Assembly: GCA_965224755.1 (NCBI GenBank)
Contig: OZ245061.1
Span: 1,612,001 to 1,676,000 of the forward strand
Direction of reading: 5' to 3'
Source of the DNA: Hellea sp965224755
GTDB lineage: Bacteria; Pseudomonadota; Alphaproteobacteria; Caulobacterales; Maricaulaceae
Length of the DNA stretch: 64,000 bases
This document shows positions 25,954-34,218 of this stretch, in pieces. Below the pieces are notes generated by a model. The model searched no databases and was not told where the DNA came from. It worked only from the letters and a program-made list of their open reading frames with translations. The number at the start of each line of letters is the position of its first letter. Within the stretch, counting starts at the first letter, position 1. The position numbers and the translations under genes are program-made.

Positions 25954-27719
25954 GCCGCTTTCTTAATGTCGAAAACTCCTGCCGCGGCCAAGCGTGGCAA
26001 GCGCGGTGCGGGGATGATGCCGCGATTACAGAATTAGAGCAAAGCCAAGGGCTGGATAATCTGACAGCGCGGCTTTTGGCGGGGCGCGGCGTAAAGCCGG
26101 GTGATGTCGAGGGCTTCCTCGCGCCGACTCTGCGAAATTCTCTGCCTGACCCCTCAAGTTTGCAGGACATGGATAAGGCGGCGGCGCGTATTGTTAAAGC
26201 CGTTCAGGCCAAGCAAAAAATCACGGTCTTTGCCGATTATGATGTCGACGGGGGTACATCCGCCGCGCAGCTTATTCGCTGGGGACGGCATTACGGCATT
26301 GAACTTGGCCTCTATGTACCTGACCGGGTGGAGGAGGGTTACGGCCCTAATGTTGAGGCTTTTGAAAAATTGAAAGCCGAAGGCAATGACCTCGTCATCA
26401 CAGTCGATTGCGGCGCGGCGGCGCGTGAAGCCTTGGAACATGCGGCAGAGATTGACCTCTCCGTCATCGTTATTGACCATCACTTGATGCAGGGGGCTAT
26501 GCCGCCGGCCTTTGCCTTGGTCAATCCAAATCGGGAAGATGACACATCGGGTCTTGGTCATCTGGCGGCGGCAGGCGTCACCTTTATGTTGCTGGTGGCA
26601 CTAAACCGCGAAGCGCGGAAATGCGGGTTAGGAGAGGGGCCTAAGCTACTGGATTTATTAGGTTTAACTTCGTTAGGCACAGTTTGCGATGTGGTGCCAT
26701 TGACGGGGGTGAACCGGGCTTTTGTCGCTCAGGGCTTAAAAGTGCTCTCGCAAAAGAATGGCCGGGGCGGCAATATCGGCATCAATGCTTTGGCAGATGT
26801 GGCAGGGGCTACAGGTGATTTCACCACCTATCATGCGGGCTTTATTCTCGGCCCGCGCATTAATGCAGGCGGACGTATTGGCCGCGCCAGCATGGGGGCC
26901 GAACTCCTCTCCACTGAAAATGCCCAGATGGCTTACGGCCATGCCGCTGAACTTGACCGCGTCAATAATGAGCGCAAACTGATGCAGGATCAAATCCTCA
27001 ACGAAGCGCTAGAGGCGGCGTCAAAGCTTCCTGAAGACAGGGCGATTACGCTTGTCGCTATGCCCGGCTGGCATCCGGGCGTCATTGGCATTGTCGCGGG
27101 GCGGCTGAAAGATAGGTATGATCGTCCGGCGATTGTGATTGGTGTCGATGAGGCCGGATTGGGCAAAGGCTCAGGCCGCTCTATGACGGGGGTTAATCTC
27201 GGCGAAGCGATCACGCAGGCCAAAGATGCCGGATGGCTGCTTAGCGGCGGCGGACATGCTATGGCAGGGGGGCTCACCGTTGAGGCGGATAAAATCGAAG
27301 CTCTGACAGCGTTTTTCGAAGAGGCTTTGGGCGAAGACGTCAATGCAGCGCGCGCTAATCTTTCGCTCAAAATCGACGCGCTCATTGCGCCAAGCGCGGC
27401 AACATTGGACCTCACGGCCAAGATCGCTACGGTTGGGCCCTACGGGGCCGGGAACCCGCAACCCGTCTTTGCTATGGCCGATATGCGCATTGCCTATGCC
27501 GAGCGGGTGCGCGGCGGACATGTACGCTGCGCCTTTGAAGACGGCAGCGGGGGCCGTATCAACGGTATTTGTTTTCGCGCCGACGAGACCGGATTGGCGG
27601 ATGTTTTGCTGGCCCCAAACGCCCCGAAAGTTCACATTGCGGGCCGTATCAAGGAAGATAGCTGGAAAGGCCGCAAGAAGGTTGATTTTCAGCTCATAGA
27701 TATGGCGATTGCGCTATAA
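25950..27719 (+). CDS. recJ: Single-stranded-DNA-specific exonuclease RecJ
   Basis: 5'-3' ssDNA exonuclease in recombination and mismatch repair. 589 residues with DHH-domain motifs FADYDVDGGTSAAQ (metal aspartates D96, D98, D100) and VIVIDHHLM (DHH at 176-178), then DHHA1 with GRSMTGVNLGEAI and LSGGGHAMAGGLTV. The C-terminal OB-like domain includes GPYGAGNPQPVFA. The GTG start overlaps the glpX stop. Confidence 0.96.
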   Translation: MSRFLNVENSCRGQAWQARCGDDAAITELEQSQGLDNLTARLLAGRGVKPGDVEGFLAPTLRNSLPDPSSLQDMDKAAARIVKAVQAKQKITVFADYDVDGGTSAAQLIRWGRHYGIELGLYVPDRVEEGYGPNVEAFEKLKAEGNDLVITVDCGAAAREALEHAAEIDLSVIVIDHHLMQGAMPPAFALVNPNREDDTSGLGHLAAAGVTFMLLVALNREARKCGLGEGPKLLDLLGLTSLGTVCDVVPLTGVNRAFVAQGLKVLSQKNGRGGNIGINALADVAGATGDFTTYHAGFILGPRINAGGRIGRASMGAELLSTENAQMAYGHAAELDRVNNERKLMQDQILNEALEAASKLPEDRAITLVAMPGWHPGVIGIVAGRLKDRYDRPAIVIGVDEAGLGKGSGRSMTGVNLGEAITQAKDAGWLLSGGGHAMAGGLTVEADKIEALTAFFEEALGEDVNAARANLSLKIDALIAPSAATLDLTAKIATVGPYGAGNPQPVFAMADMRIAYAERVRGGHVRCAFEDGSGGRINGICFRADETGLADVLLAPNAPKVHIAGRIKEDSWKGRKKVDFQLIDMAIAL

Positions 27720-27801
27720 AGTCTTTGCGTTCTGTTTTTTTCCGAAAAACCCTCTTGCAAGCCATCGCGGCGCTATATATATCGCGGCTCACAGTTGACG
27801 C

Positions 27802-27876
27802 GGTCCCTTCGTCTATCGGTTAGGACGCCAGGTTTTCAACCTGGAAAGAGGGGTTCGATTCCCCTAGGGACTGCCA
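27802..27876 (+). tRNA. tRNA-Glu (anticodon TTC)
   Basis: Acceptor GGTCCCT pairs with AGGGACT (G-U at the end), discriminator G, encoded CCA. Anticodon stem CCAGG/CCTGG with loop TTTTCAA gives TTC; T-arm GGGGTTCGATTCCCC. Confidence 0.96.
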
Positions 27877-27907
27877 AACTGTTTTTCCAGATATTTACAA
27901 CGCATCC

Positions 27908-27948
27908 TGTTCCCGGCTACCCGCCTGCGCGGGCATGAACGGAAGGGC
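27908..27948. repeat. 41-bp dispersed repeat, copy A
   Basis: Begins TGTTCCCGGCTACCCGCCTG and ends GCATGAACGGAAGGGC, with an internal hairpin CCCGCCTGCGCGGG. Identical to 29638-29678; the pair flanks the alanine-rich gene. Followed by GGAACAGGTGTGTGGGGA, which recurs near 29783. Confidence 0.9.
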
Positions 27949-27980
27949 GAGGAACAGGTGTGTGGGGAGCAGGGGAGGGG

Positions 27981-29540
27981 TTAGCCGAGGCTCGCGAGTA
28001 AAGTTGTGACCCAACCGACGAGACTCGGCCAGACGAAGCTAACAAATGCGATGATTGCTCCTGAATACCCCATGGCAAGCCCGATAAGTTTTCCTCTGGT
28101 TGCTAATCGAATGGCTGGATTTTTTATATCGCGAAGACCTTGCGGTGTATCGCGAATTTCCTGCAGGATGCTTGCCACAAAATTACTGTTTGTTCGGTGA
28201 TTTTGTCCCACCTCGGCGCGTTCTATTAGAGACGGGTCGCGGCCCATGATGTCGTTTTGAGTCTCGATGTCATCAAGCACAAGCTGCAACACTTCGCTGG
28301 CTTCGGCATCTGTGATGTCGTCTCTGATGGCGTCCTCAAGGAGAGGCATAAGCGGCGCGTCTTGTTCTAATATTTCGGCGACGTCGCGCGGATTGGGCGC
28401 GCGCTCATCGGCTTGCAGGAGCGCCGCATCGCCGATTCGTAAATTATTATAAGCATCGGTAATCGCGCGTAGGGCATCAGCCGCATTTTCGTTTAGCAGA
28501 TTTGCGTCAAACTCTTTGCCCGCAACATTGTCATGGCGCTCTAAAAGGCGGCGGATTTTATTGGTGCATGTCCAGAGCCGGGGCGTTCGGGCTTGGGTTA
28601 TATCTTCGGGTAGCGCTTTTGCCAGCCGCTCAATCGGGCGAGAAGCTGCGCCAAGAACATTTTCGCCCTCGCTTAAAGCCTCAGTGGCCGCTTGCCGCAA
28701 TTCGTCATACCAAGATGTCTGCGCGGCATCCACTGTCAGGCCAAGCCCGATTTCCTGCGTGGTTACGGTGATTTTTCCATTATCATTAACAGCAAAAGTT
28801 TCAGCCGATTTATCTTGGGTCAAAGCCCGCTCGGCCCAATAGTCCTCTTCCATTTTCTTGATTTTGGCATTTATGAGGGCGGGGGTTTTGTAATCTTCCG
28901 GCGGGAAGGTGGCGCGGCCATAGGCGCCTTCATCCGGCCCGCCTTTATCAGGGTCGCCGATTTCCAGCGCTTCGATCAGGGCTTTGCCGTCAATCCTGTC
29001 CTGATACCACTGCGTCCAAACCTCCCAATCATCGCCGAGTGCGAGTAGATGCTTGCGCAGAGTGTTCCACTCCGCTTGGAAATCTGCAGGCATAATATCA
29101 CCCGACCAAAGCGGCTGCGTGATCAAATCCTTCGCGCTACCGCCAGCCTCGATAAAGTCGTGATCCTGGGAGAAAGCAGCATCAGTAGCCGTAGCAGCAG
29201 CAGCAGGAACAGTATCAGCAGAAGCAGCAGCAGCAGCAGCAGCATAAGCATAAGTAACAGTAGGAATAGCAGCAACATAAGCAGCATAGGCAGCAGTAGT
29301 AGGAACAGCAGTCTCTATCGTCCTGTCAGGCCATATCCCTGCAGACAGGGCGCTAGCTGTAGCCCAAAATGATGGCAAAATAATGTCTGGGGCTTGGCGG
29401 GAGGTTTTTGGACTACTCCACAACGCCCCAAAACTGGGCGCGAGTCGTAAGGCACTCCGCGCAGCGACGATAGAGACCACCTCGCGCAGCTGTGTATTCA
29501 GCCATTCCCTTATTTCGTGCTTATTTTTGAAATCAACCAT
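27981..29540 (-). CDS. Hypothetical alanine-rich protein with C-terminal membrane helix
   Basis: 519 residues, not recognised. The N-terminal ~75 residues are mixed. Residues ~80-125 are low-complexity Ala/Tyr/Thr encoded by expanded GCT triplets. The long middle is acidic and helical (for example ALRAITDAYNNLRIGDAALL, ASEVLQLVLDDIETQNDIM). One hydrophobic helix lies at the very C-terminus (~494-517, IGLAMGYSGAIIAFVSFVW). This shape fits a tail-anchored cytoplasmic protein. It is flanked by identical 41-bp repeats and repeat-derived DNA, so acquisition or local rearrangement is likely. No catalytic motif was seen. Confidence 0.7.
   Translation of the reverse strand: MVDFKNKHEIREWLNTQLREVVSIVAARSALRLAPSFGALWSSPKTSRQAPDIILPSFWATASALSAGIWPDRTIETAVPTTAAYAAYVAAIPTVTYAYAAAAAAASADTVPAAAATATDAAFSQDHDFIEAGGSAKDLITQPLWSGDIMPADFQAEWNTLRKHLLALGDDWEVWTQWYQDRIDGKALIEALEIGDPDKGGPDEGAYGRATFPPEDYKTPALINAKIKKMEEDYWAERALTQDKSAETFAVNDNGKITVTTQEIGLGLTVDAAQTSWYDELRQAATEALSEGENVLGAASRPIERLAKALPEDITQARTPRLWTCTNKIRRLLERHDNVAGKEFDANLLNENAADALRAITDAYNNLRIGDAALLQADERAPNPRDVAEILEQDAPLMPLLEDAIRDDITDAEASEVLQLVLDDIETQNDIMGRDPSLIERAEVGQNHRTNSNFVASILQEIRDTPQGLRDIKNPAIRLATRGKLIGLAMGYSGAIIAFVSFVWPSLVGWVTTLLASLG
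29175..29310 (-). repeat. Triplet-repeat low-complexity tract in the alanine-rich gene
   Basis: Imperfect AGC/GCA/TAA triplets run over ~135 bp, including seven consecutive GCT codons on the coding strand. GCT is otherwise not the favoured alanine codon here, which supports recent triplet expansion. Confidence 0.8.
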
Positions 29541-29637
29541 GAACGGGCTTTACCCGCTTTTGTGGTAATAGGCTATGGGGTGGCCTGAAATTATTGTAGG
29601 AGAAAGCCCAGCGGTTTGGGCCTAGCTTTCCTTTCTG

Positions 29638-29678
29638 TGTTCCCGGCTACCCGCCTGCGCGGGCATGAACGGAAGGGC
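29638..29678. repeat. 41-bp dispersed repeat, copy B
   Basis: Base-for-base copy of 27908-27948, same orientation. Confidence 0.9.
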
Positions 29679-29690
29679 CGAAGGCTTATC

Positions 29691-29755
29691 CGGGACCTCC
29701 CGCAGTGGAGTGCCGTGAATGAACGCAGGGAGATCCCCGCTCAAGGCGGGGAACA
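29691..29755. repeat. Truncated copy of the GTTCCCCGCCTTGAG palindromic element
   Basis: CGGGACCTCCC at the left and TCCCCGCTCAAGGCGGGGAAC at the right match the arms of the complete element at 55605-55686; about 16 bp of the left arm are missing. Confidence 0.65.
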
Positions 29756-29770
29756 TGTGCGCGGAGCAGG

Positions 29771-29800
29771 GTGTGTGGGGAACAGGTGTGTGGGGAACAG
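29771..29800. repeat. 15-bp tandem duplication
   Basis: Two perfect copies of GTGTGTGGGGAACAG; a related single copy follows repeat copy A near 27955. Confidence 0.85.
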
Positions 29801-29862
29801 GGAGGTGGGGCGTCCTGAAATTATTACTGGCGGAAACGGGGCGGGTCGGTTACAGGCGGGTT

Positions 29863-30339
29863 ATGAAACATTTGCTCTTATCCGCGCTTTTCCTTGCCCT
29901 TGCTGCGCCCGCCTCTGCGCAAACCGCCAAAAACGATGTCGTTGATTTTGGCGCGCCGGTGCCTCTGTCTGTTGTGTCCAAAGACAGCACTCACACATTC
30001 TCTATTGAGCGGGCGGTTTCGCTCGACCAGCAAGCGCGGGGTATGATGTTTCGGGTGGCGATGGAGCCTGACACGGGCATGTTGTTTGAATTTGATGAGC
30101 CTAAAATCGCCACGATTTGGATGAAAAATACATCTATCCCGCTCGATATTCTGTTTGTGCGCTCAAATGGCAAAATATTGAAGATCGAACATATGGCCCA
30201 GCCTTATAAGCTGCGCAGCGCCTCATCCGAGGCTGTTGTCGCCGCTGTGCTTGAATTACAGGGCGGACGGGCCAAGGAACTCGGCATAAAGCCGGGCGAT
30301 ATGGTGCAACATGCTTTTTTTGGCACTACAGCCCCATAA
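29863..30339 (+). CDS. DUF192 family exported protein
   Basis: 158 residues with a signal peptide (MKHLLLSALFLALAAPASAQ, cleavage after ~20) and a DUF192 domain: LDQQARGMMFRVAMEPDTGM, IWMKNTSIPLDILFV and ELQGGRAKELGIKPGD. The family is widespread in the envelope; its biochemical role is unsettled. I start at the ATG at 29863, where the signal peptide begins; the open frame reaches back to 29719 through repeat DNA. Its position just before tRNA-Pro is common in alphaproteobacteria. Confidence 0.88.
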   Translation: MKHLLLSALFLALAAPASAQTAKNDVVDFGAPVPLSVVSKDSTHTFSIERAVSLDQQARGMMFRVAMEPDTGMLFEFDEPKIATIWMKNTSIPLDILFVRSNGKILKIEHMAQPYKLRSASSEAVVAAVLELQGGRAKELGIKPGDMVQHAFFGTTAP

Positions 30340-30386
30340 CAGGCTTGCCTTTTAAATTAGGTTCGCTATGAAGCGCGAGCCTTAGT

Positions 30387-30463
30387 CGGGGCGTAGCGCA
30401 GCCTGGTAGCGCATCTGTTTTGGGAACAGAGGGTCGCAAGTTCGAATCTTGCCGCCCCGACCA
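30387..30463 (+). tRNA. tRNA-Pro (anticodon TGG)
   Basis: Acceptor CGGGGCG pairs with CGCCCCG, discriminator A, encoded CCA. Anticodon stem TCTGT/ACAGA with loop TTTGGGA gives TGG; T-arm GCAAGTTCGAATCTTGC. Confidence 0.96.
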
Positions 30464-30578
30464 TTAGGCTTTTCTCTTATACGTTACCTGATATCGGCCA
30501 TGTTTTGGCCCATATTTTAGTAAGGCTTTGATAACCCTAAATTCTTATGGTTGTGTAACCTTGGGATTGGGGAATCAT

Positions 30579-32516
30579 ATGCCGACTGCCACGCTCGCAC
30601 ATAAAACACAGGTCGTGCCAACAAAGGCAGCCTATAAGCGTATTGAAATCGGCCGTATTTTAACGGTGGGGTCGTCCGTCGCCGTCATGTCGATCAACAA
30701 AACCGTGATTCGCAATAATCAGCTCCATATGGCGCAAATCGGCACGATCCTGAAAATTCTGACCAGCAAATCCATTGTCGTGGCGATGGTGTCTTCGTTG
30801 AAGATAGGGGCTGCTGATGATGAGGGGCTCAATGATGGCTGTCTGGCCAACCTGAATATTCTCGGCGAGATTACCACCAATCCAACCACGCGCGAGACGA
30901 AGTTTTTCCGCGGCGTGCGCTCTTTTCCGGTTTTGAACGAAGCGATTTACAATATGTCGCCGCAAGACCTTGAGCTTATTTTCAATAAAGAAAGTGCTGC
31001 CAGTATCGAGATCGGGCGATTGCAGCAAGACAATACAATTGTCGCCAAGGTGCGTACTGATGATTTACTGTCCAAACATTTTGCCATTATCGGCTCTACC
31101 GGTTCGGGTAAATCCTGTACGGTGGCTTTGGTGCTGCAAGCGATTTTGAAGGAAAACCGGCAGGCCCATGTCGTTCTCTTCGATCCGCATAATGAATATT
31201 CCAAGAGCTTTGGCAATATGGCCGAAGTTATCAGCAATGATACGCTCGATCTGCCGCTTTGGATGTTTGATTTTGTTGAAACCGTCGAGCTTCTCACCAG
31301 CGAGATCAAAGATCATGCCCGCGAAGAGCAAGAAGTGTTGCATGATATCCTGCTCAAAGCCAAGCGCATGTATGACCGCTCTATGAAGCGCAGCGATACC
31401 AGCGCACAGGTAAAAATGGATGATATGGAAGCTGAATTACAGCGCGCCACCCATATCACCCTCGACAGCCCTGTGCCTTACCGTATTCGCGATGTGCTTA
31501 AGCTGCTTAAACACGAAACGGGTAAGCTTGAAAATAATTCCAATCTTGGCCCTTATAAGCGTTTAACACGCCGGATTGAGATGCTGCTCGCCGATCCGCG
31601 TTATCAATTTATCTTCCGCAATCAGGCCGCGCCGCTGCCGATTGAAGACCTTGTCGGGCGCGTCTTTCGTATTCCGGTCATGGGCAAGCCGATTTCCATT
31701 CTGGATTTTTCGGGCATTCCGTCTGAAGCGCTCAATATCGTGGTTTCGGTTGTCAGCCGGCTGGCTTTCGAACTGGCGACATGGAGCGAGCGGCGTATTC
31801 CGGTGCTTCTGGTCTGCGAGGAAGCGCATAGATATATCCCGAGGGATCCTACACTCGGCTTTCATTCGACGCGCAAGATTATCTCCCGCATCGCCAAAGA
31901 AGGCCGTAAATATGGTGTCTCGCTGGCGATTATATCGCAGCGCCCGTCAGAACTTGAACCCTCAACATTGTCGCAATGTTCGACAATTTTCTCGATGCGT
32001 TTGTCTAATGAAATTGACCAGCAATTTGTTCGCGCCGCTGTGCCGGACGGCGCCGCTGATCTCTTATCCTTTCTGCCGTCTCTCGGCACGGCCGAAACCA
32101 TGGTCTTTGGCGAATCGGTCAACCTTCCCATGCGGGTGATTTTGAATACGCTGGAAGAAGAATACCGCCCGCATAGTTCCAGCGCCGAATTTACCGATCT
32201 TTGGAGCCGCCCTGAAGTTTCCAAAGAATTCATGGATACGGTATTTGAACGCTGGCGCGCGCGTAGCCTCGGTAAAACTACGGCTCCCGCAGCCCCCCCT
32301 GCTGCGCCGACCTCTACATCCGCCGCTGTGCAGACAGCCCGTATGGCTGCCGCCCGTTCCGCCGCCGCCGCGCCGCGGGCGCCTGTCATCCCTGCGGCCG
32401 CTCCCTCTGCCACCGCGCAAATGCGCCAGCGCATGCAAAGCGCGGCGGCGACCAAGCCGCAAAGCCTTGCCGATGTAAAAAACATGCTCAACACGGCCTT
32501 TAATCGCGATATGTAA
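30579..32516 (+). CDS. HerA-type (DUF87) DNA-translocating ATPase
   Basis: 645 residues: an N-terminal HAS-barrel-like region, Walker A GSTGSGKS (172-179), Walker B VLLVCEEAHRYIP, an arginine/sensor region ISRIAKEGRKYGVSLAIISQRPSELEP (20-residue core), then a long Ala/Pro-rich tail (~565-645). The HerA/FtsK superfamily forms hexameric pumps; archaeal HerA works with the nuclease NurA. No NurA-like gene is adjacent. The ATG at 30579 has GGGGA 7 nt upstream; a TTG at 30528 is less likely. It stands between tRNA-Pro and the complex I subunit gene. Its partner and role are not visible. Confidence 0.85.
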   Translation: MPTATLAHKTQVVPTKAAYKRIEIGRILTVGSSVAVMSINKTVIRNNQLHMAQIGTILKILTSKSIVVAMVSSLKIGAADDEGLNDGCLANLNILGEITTNPTTRETKFFRGVRSFPVLNEAIYNMSPQDLELIFNKESAASIEIGRLQQDNTIVAKVRTDDLLSKHFAIIGSTGSGKSCTVALVLQAILKENRQAHVVLFDPHNEYSKSFGNMAEVISNDTLDLPLWMFDFVETVELLTSEIKDHAREEQEVLHDILLKAKRMYDRSMKRSDTSAQVKMDDMEAELQRATHITLDSPVPYRIRDVLKLLKHETGKLENNSNLGPYKRLTRRIEMLLADPRYQFIFRNQAAPLPIEDLVGRVFRIPVMGKPISILDFSGIPSEALNIVVSVVSRLAFELATWSERRIPVLLVCEEAHRYIPRDPTLGFHSTRKIISRIAKEGRKYGVSLAIISQRPSELEPSTLSQCSTIFSMRLSNEIDQQFVRAAVPDGAADLLSFLPSLGTAETMVFGESVNLPMRVILNTLEEEYRPHSSSAEFTDLWSRPEVSKEFMDTVFERWRARSLGKTTAPAAPPAAPTSTSAAVQTARMAAARSAAAAPRAPVIPAAAPSATAQMRQRMQSAAATKPQSLADVKNMLNTAFNRDM

Positions 32517-32572
32517 TTTACAGTCCGCGCTAAGCGAGGTAGTGCAGGCACGAATACTTATCGGAGCCGGCC

Positions 32573-32878
32573 ATGCTTGCTAAAATTTATCAACCTGCAC
32601 CATCTGCCATGACCTCCGGTCGGGGCCAGTCAAAACATTGGGTGCTCGAATTTATCAGCCAGAAACCCGTGATTATTGACCCGCTGACGGGGACGCAGCG
32701 CTCAACCGATATGCGCTCGCAAGTGGAGCTTAAATTCGAGACTGCGGAAGAGGCTGTGGCCTATGCCAAAGCTAACGGCATCGCGCACCGGGTTGTTCAA
32801 AGCCAATCAGTGAAACGTATTTCTCGCTCTTATGCTGATAACTTTGCCTTTGACCGTAAGAGGCCATGGACGCATTAG
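32573..32878 (+). CDS. Complex I accessory subunit, NDUFS4-like (ETC_C1 family)
   Basis: A 101-residue homologue of the mitochondrial 18-kDa NADH dehydrogenase Fe-S protein 4, a supernumerary subunit shared by alphaproteobacteria and mitochondria. KIYQPAPSAMTSGRGQSKHW, LEFISQKPVIIDPLTG, LKFETAEEAVAYAKANGI and FAFDRKRPWTH are the family landmarks. GGAG lies before the ATG. It usually sits away from the nuo operon, as here, next to a tRNA. Confidence 0.93.
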   Translation: MLAKIYQPAPSAMTSGRGQSKHWVLEFISQKPVIIDPLTGTQRSTDMRSQVELKFETAEEAVAYAKANGIAHRVVQSQSVKRISRSYADNFAFDRKRPWTH

Positions 32879-32904
32879 GTCATGCACTAACATAGCCAAT
32901 ATCA

Positions 32905-32981
32905 GGATCCGTAGCTCAACTGGATAGAGCAGCCGCCTTCTAAGCGGCAGGTTGTAGGTTCAAGTCCTACCGGGTCCGCCA
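32905..32981 (+). tRNA. tRNA-Arg (anticodon TCT)
   Basis: Acceptor GGATCCG pairs with CGGGTCC, discriminator G, encoded CCA. Anticodon stem GCCGC/GCGGC with loop CTTCTAA gives TCT; T-arm GTAGGTTCAAGTCCTAC. Confidence 0.96.
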
Positions 32982-32991
32982 TATCTCCCTA

Positions 32992-34218
32992 TCATTTAAA
33001 ATGTGCGTCCAAAAACTCAAGGAAAGCGGGCCAGTCTTCTTTGACGACGCCGTGCGTGCCGGGCCGCATCCAAAAGGCTATATCGGCTGTAGGGTCAAAG
33101 GATCTTAGGTTGGGTTGAGTCAGGCCTTCTGAGTCTTTGGCTTTATAGATGAGGCTTGCTGCCTGCGCGGCGCGAAAAGCGCCATTGGGGTCTGACCAGA
33201 CATCGCGCTTGGCGTTGCCCAACAATATCGGGCGCGGGGCTATCGCGGCCAAAAGATGGTGCGCGTCAACGGGCAGGGCGCTTGGGTTTTCGCCATAGTC
33301 GGCAAATTTCGGGGCAAACCAATGCGGGTAGCTTTGAGTAATTTGGGCAATGCTTTCCCCGTATTTGTCTTTCAACAGAGACGCCCCGCCTGTGCCGGAT
33401 TGATGGGCAATGACGCTGTCTATGCGCGCGTCATAGGCCGCCGCAATGAGAGCCGTTTTGCCAAACCGTGAGTGACCATAAGTGATGATATCGGAATAGC
33501 GGTCATCTTCATCCAGCCGCGCGGCGAGATAAGAAAACTGGCTGGCCCAGACCCCGAGCGCGGCAGGGCGGTTATCTTTGGAGGCGTTAGGGAAGAGGCT
33601 GCCTAAAACCGCAAGGCCATCTGCGCGGTTGTCCGGCACAAATTCATGCGGATACATAACGGCGAGAGCGTAGCCGCGTTTCATAATCATCTCGGTGGGC
33701 GGGGCCGTAATATATCGCCCAAAGAAATAGCCAAAGACATTCGACATCATGCCGTCGCCGTCGCAGTTAAAATAATTGCCACTGGGGCGGCTGACACCTT
33801 CAACAGGGATAACGCTGTGATTGGGGCAAAAATTCTGCATCATGATAATCGGGACGGGCCCAACCGCCTGCGGAGAGACCAGCACAACATGAAAGGGTCT
33901 ATTTGCGGCGCCATAGTCCGCCGTGACAGTAAATTCTTCGACGCGGGCAGAGCCGTTAAAGGCGTCATCAGTGATAAGGCGGATATCGCTGATCTCGGCC
34001 GAGGTAATAGTGGGAATTGGGCCAAATATATGGGTTTGGAGGTCAGCTTTCCCCTGCTCAATTGTTTCCAGACTAAGAGCCGGCTCTGCCGCCTCTCCTT
34101 TGGGCTTGCTCGGCGCCTGCATCATGAGTGTGCGTGTGCCGGAGCAGGAGACAAGTAAGCCCAAGATAATCAGGCAAAAGAGTAGGAGCCAAAAGAGTTT
34201 TAACTTAAGAAACCGCAT
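32992..34218 (-). CDS. CE15-like alpha/beta-hydrolase lipoprotein (glucuronoyl/acetyl-xylan esterase type)
   Basis: 408 residues with a lipoprotein signal ending LLVSCSG (C25). The nucleophile motif is YGHSRFGKTALIAAAYD, the GxSRxGK form typical of carbohydrate esterase family 15. It is followed by IAHQSGTGGAS, the helper region RPILLGNAKRDVWSDPNG and a C-terminal catalytic histidine in GTHGV. CE15 enzymes cleave ester bonds between glucuronate of xylan and lignin, or related sugar esters. It is the last gene of the cysK-sseA-metC operon, overlapping metC by 14 bp, an odd partner for sulfur genes. The substrate is unproven. Confidence 0.78.
   Translation of the reverse strand: MRFLKLKLFWLLLFCLIILGLLVSCSGTRTLMMQAPSKPKGEAAEPALSLETIEQGKADLQTHIFGPIPTITSAEISDIRLITDDAFNGSARVEEFTVTADYGAANRPFHVVLVSPQAVGPVPIIMMQNFCPNHSVIPVEGVSRPSGNYFNCDGDGMMSNVFGYFFGRYITAPPTEMIMKRGYALAVMYPHEFVPDNRADGLAVLGSLFPNASKDNRPAALGVWASQFSYLAARLDEDDRYSDIITYGHSRFGKTALIAAAYDARIDSVIAHQSGTGGASLLKDKYGESIAQITQSYPHWFAPKFADYGENPSALPVDAHHLLAAIAPRPILLGNAKRDVWSDPNGAFRAAQAASLIYKAKDSEGLTQPNLRSFDPTADIAFWMRPGTHGVVKEDWPAFLEFLDAHFK

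Larger units (their letters stand above)
29541..29862. other. 322-bp intergenic region of mixed repeats
   Basis: No convincing gene. It holds the 41-bp repeat copy B, a truncated palindromic element, a 15-bp tandem duplication and two copies of CCTGAAATTATT (29584-29595, 29814-29825) that appear to be duplicated flanks. Promoters for the genes on either side must lie within this repeat-built DNA. Confidence 0.6.

Noticed and set aside
29049..29372. Serine-rich 107-codon open frame on the + strand
   Set aside because: Produced by AGC triplets of the alanine tract read on the other strand.
27907..29800. Possible CRISPR or integron-like array because of repeated short units
   Set aside because: Only two copies of each unit with a full gene between them, no regular spacers, no cas or integrase gene.
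29719..29862. Upstream extension of the DUF192 gene
   Set aside because: The added residues come from tandem-repeat DNA and would bury the signal peptide; the ATG at 29863 is preferred.
30579..32516. HerA ATPase as part of an anti-phage system
   Set aside because: No partner effector, nuclease or other defence gene is adjacent; neighbours are tRNAs and a complex I subunit.
31862..32551. 229-codon open frame on the - strand, Ala/Gly-rich
   Set aside because: Shadow of the HerA gene's Ala/Pro-rich tail; composition explained by the opposite strand.
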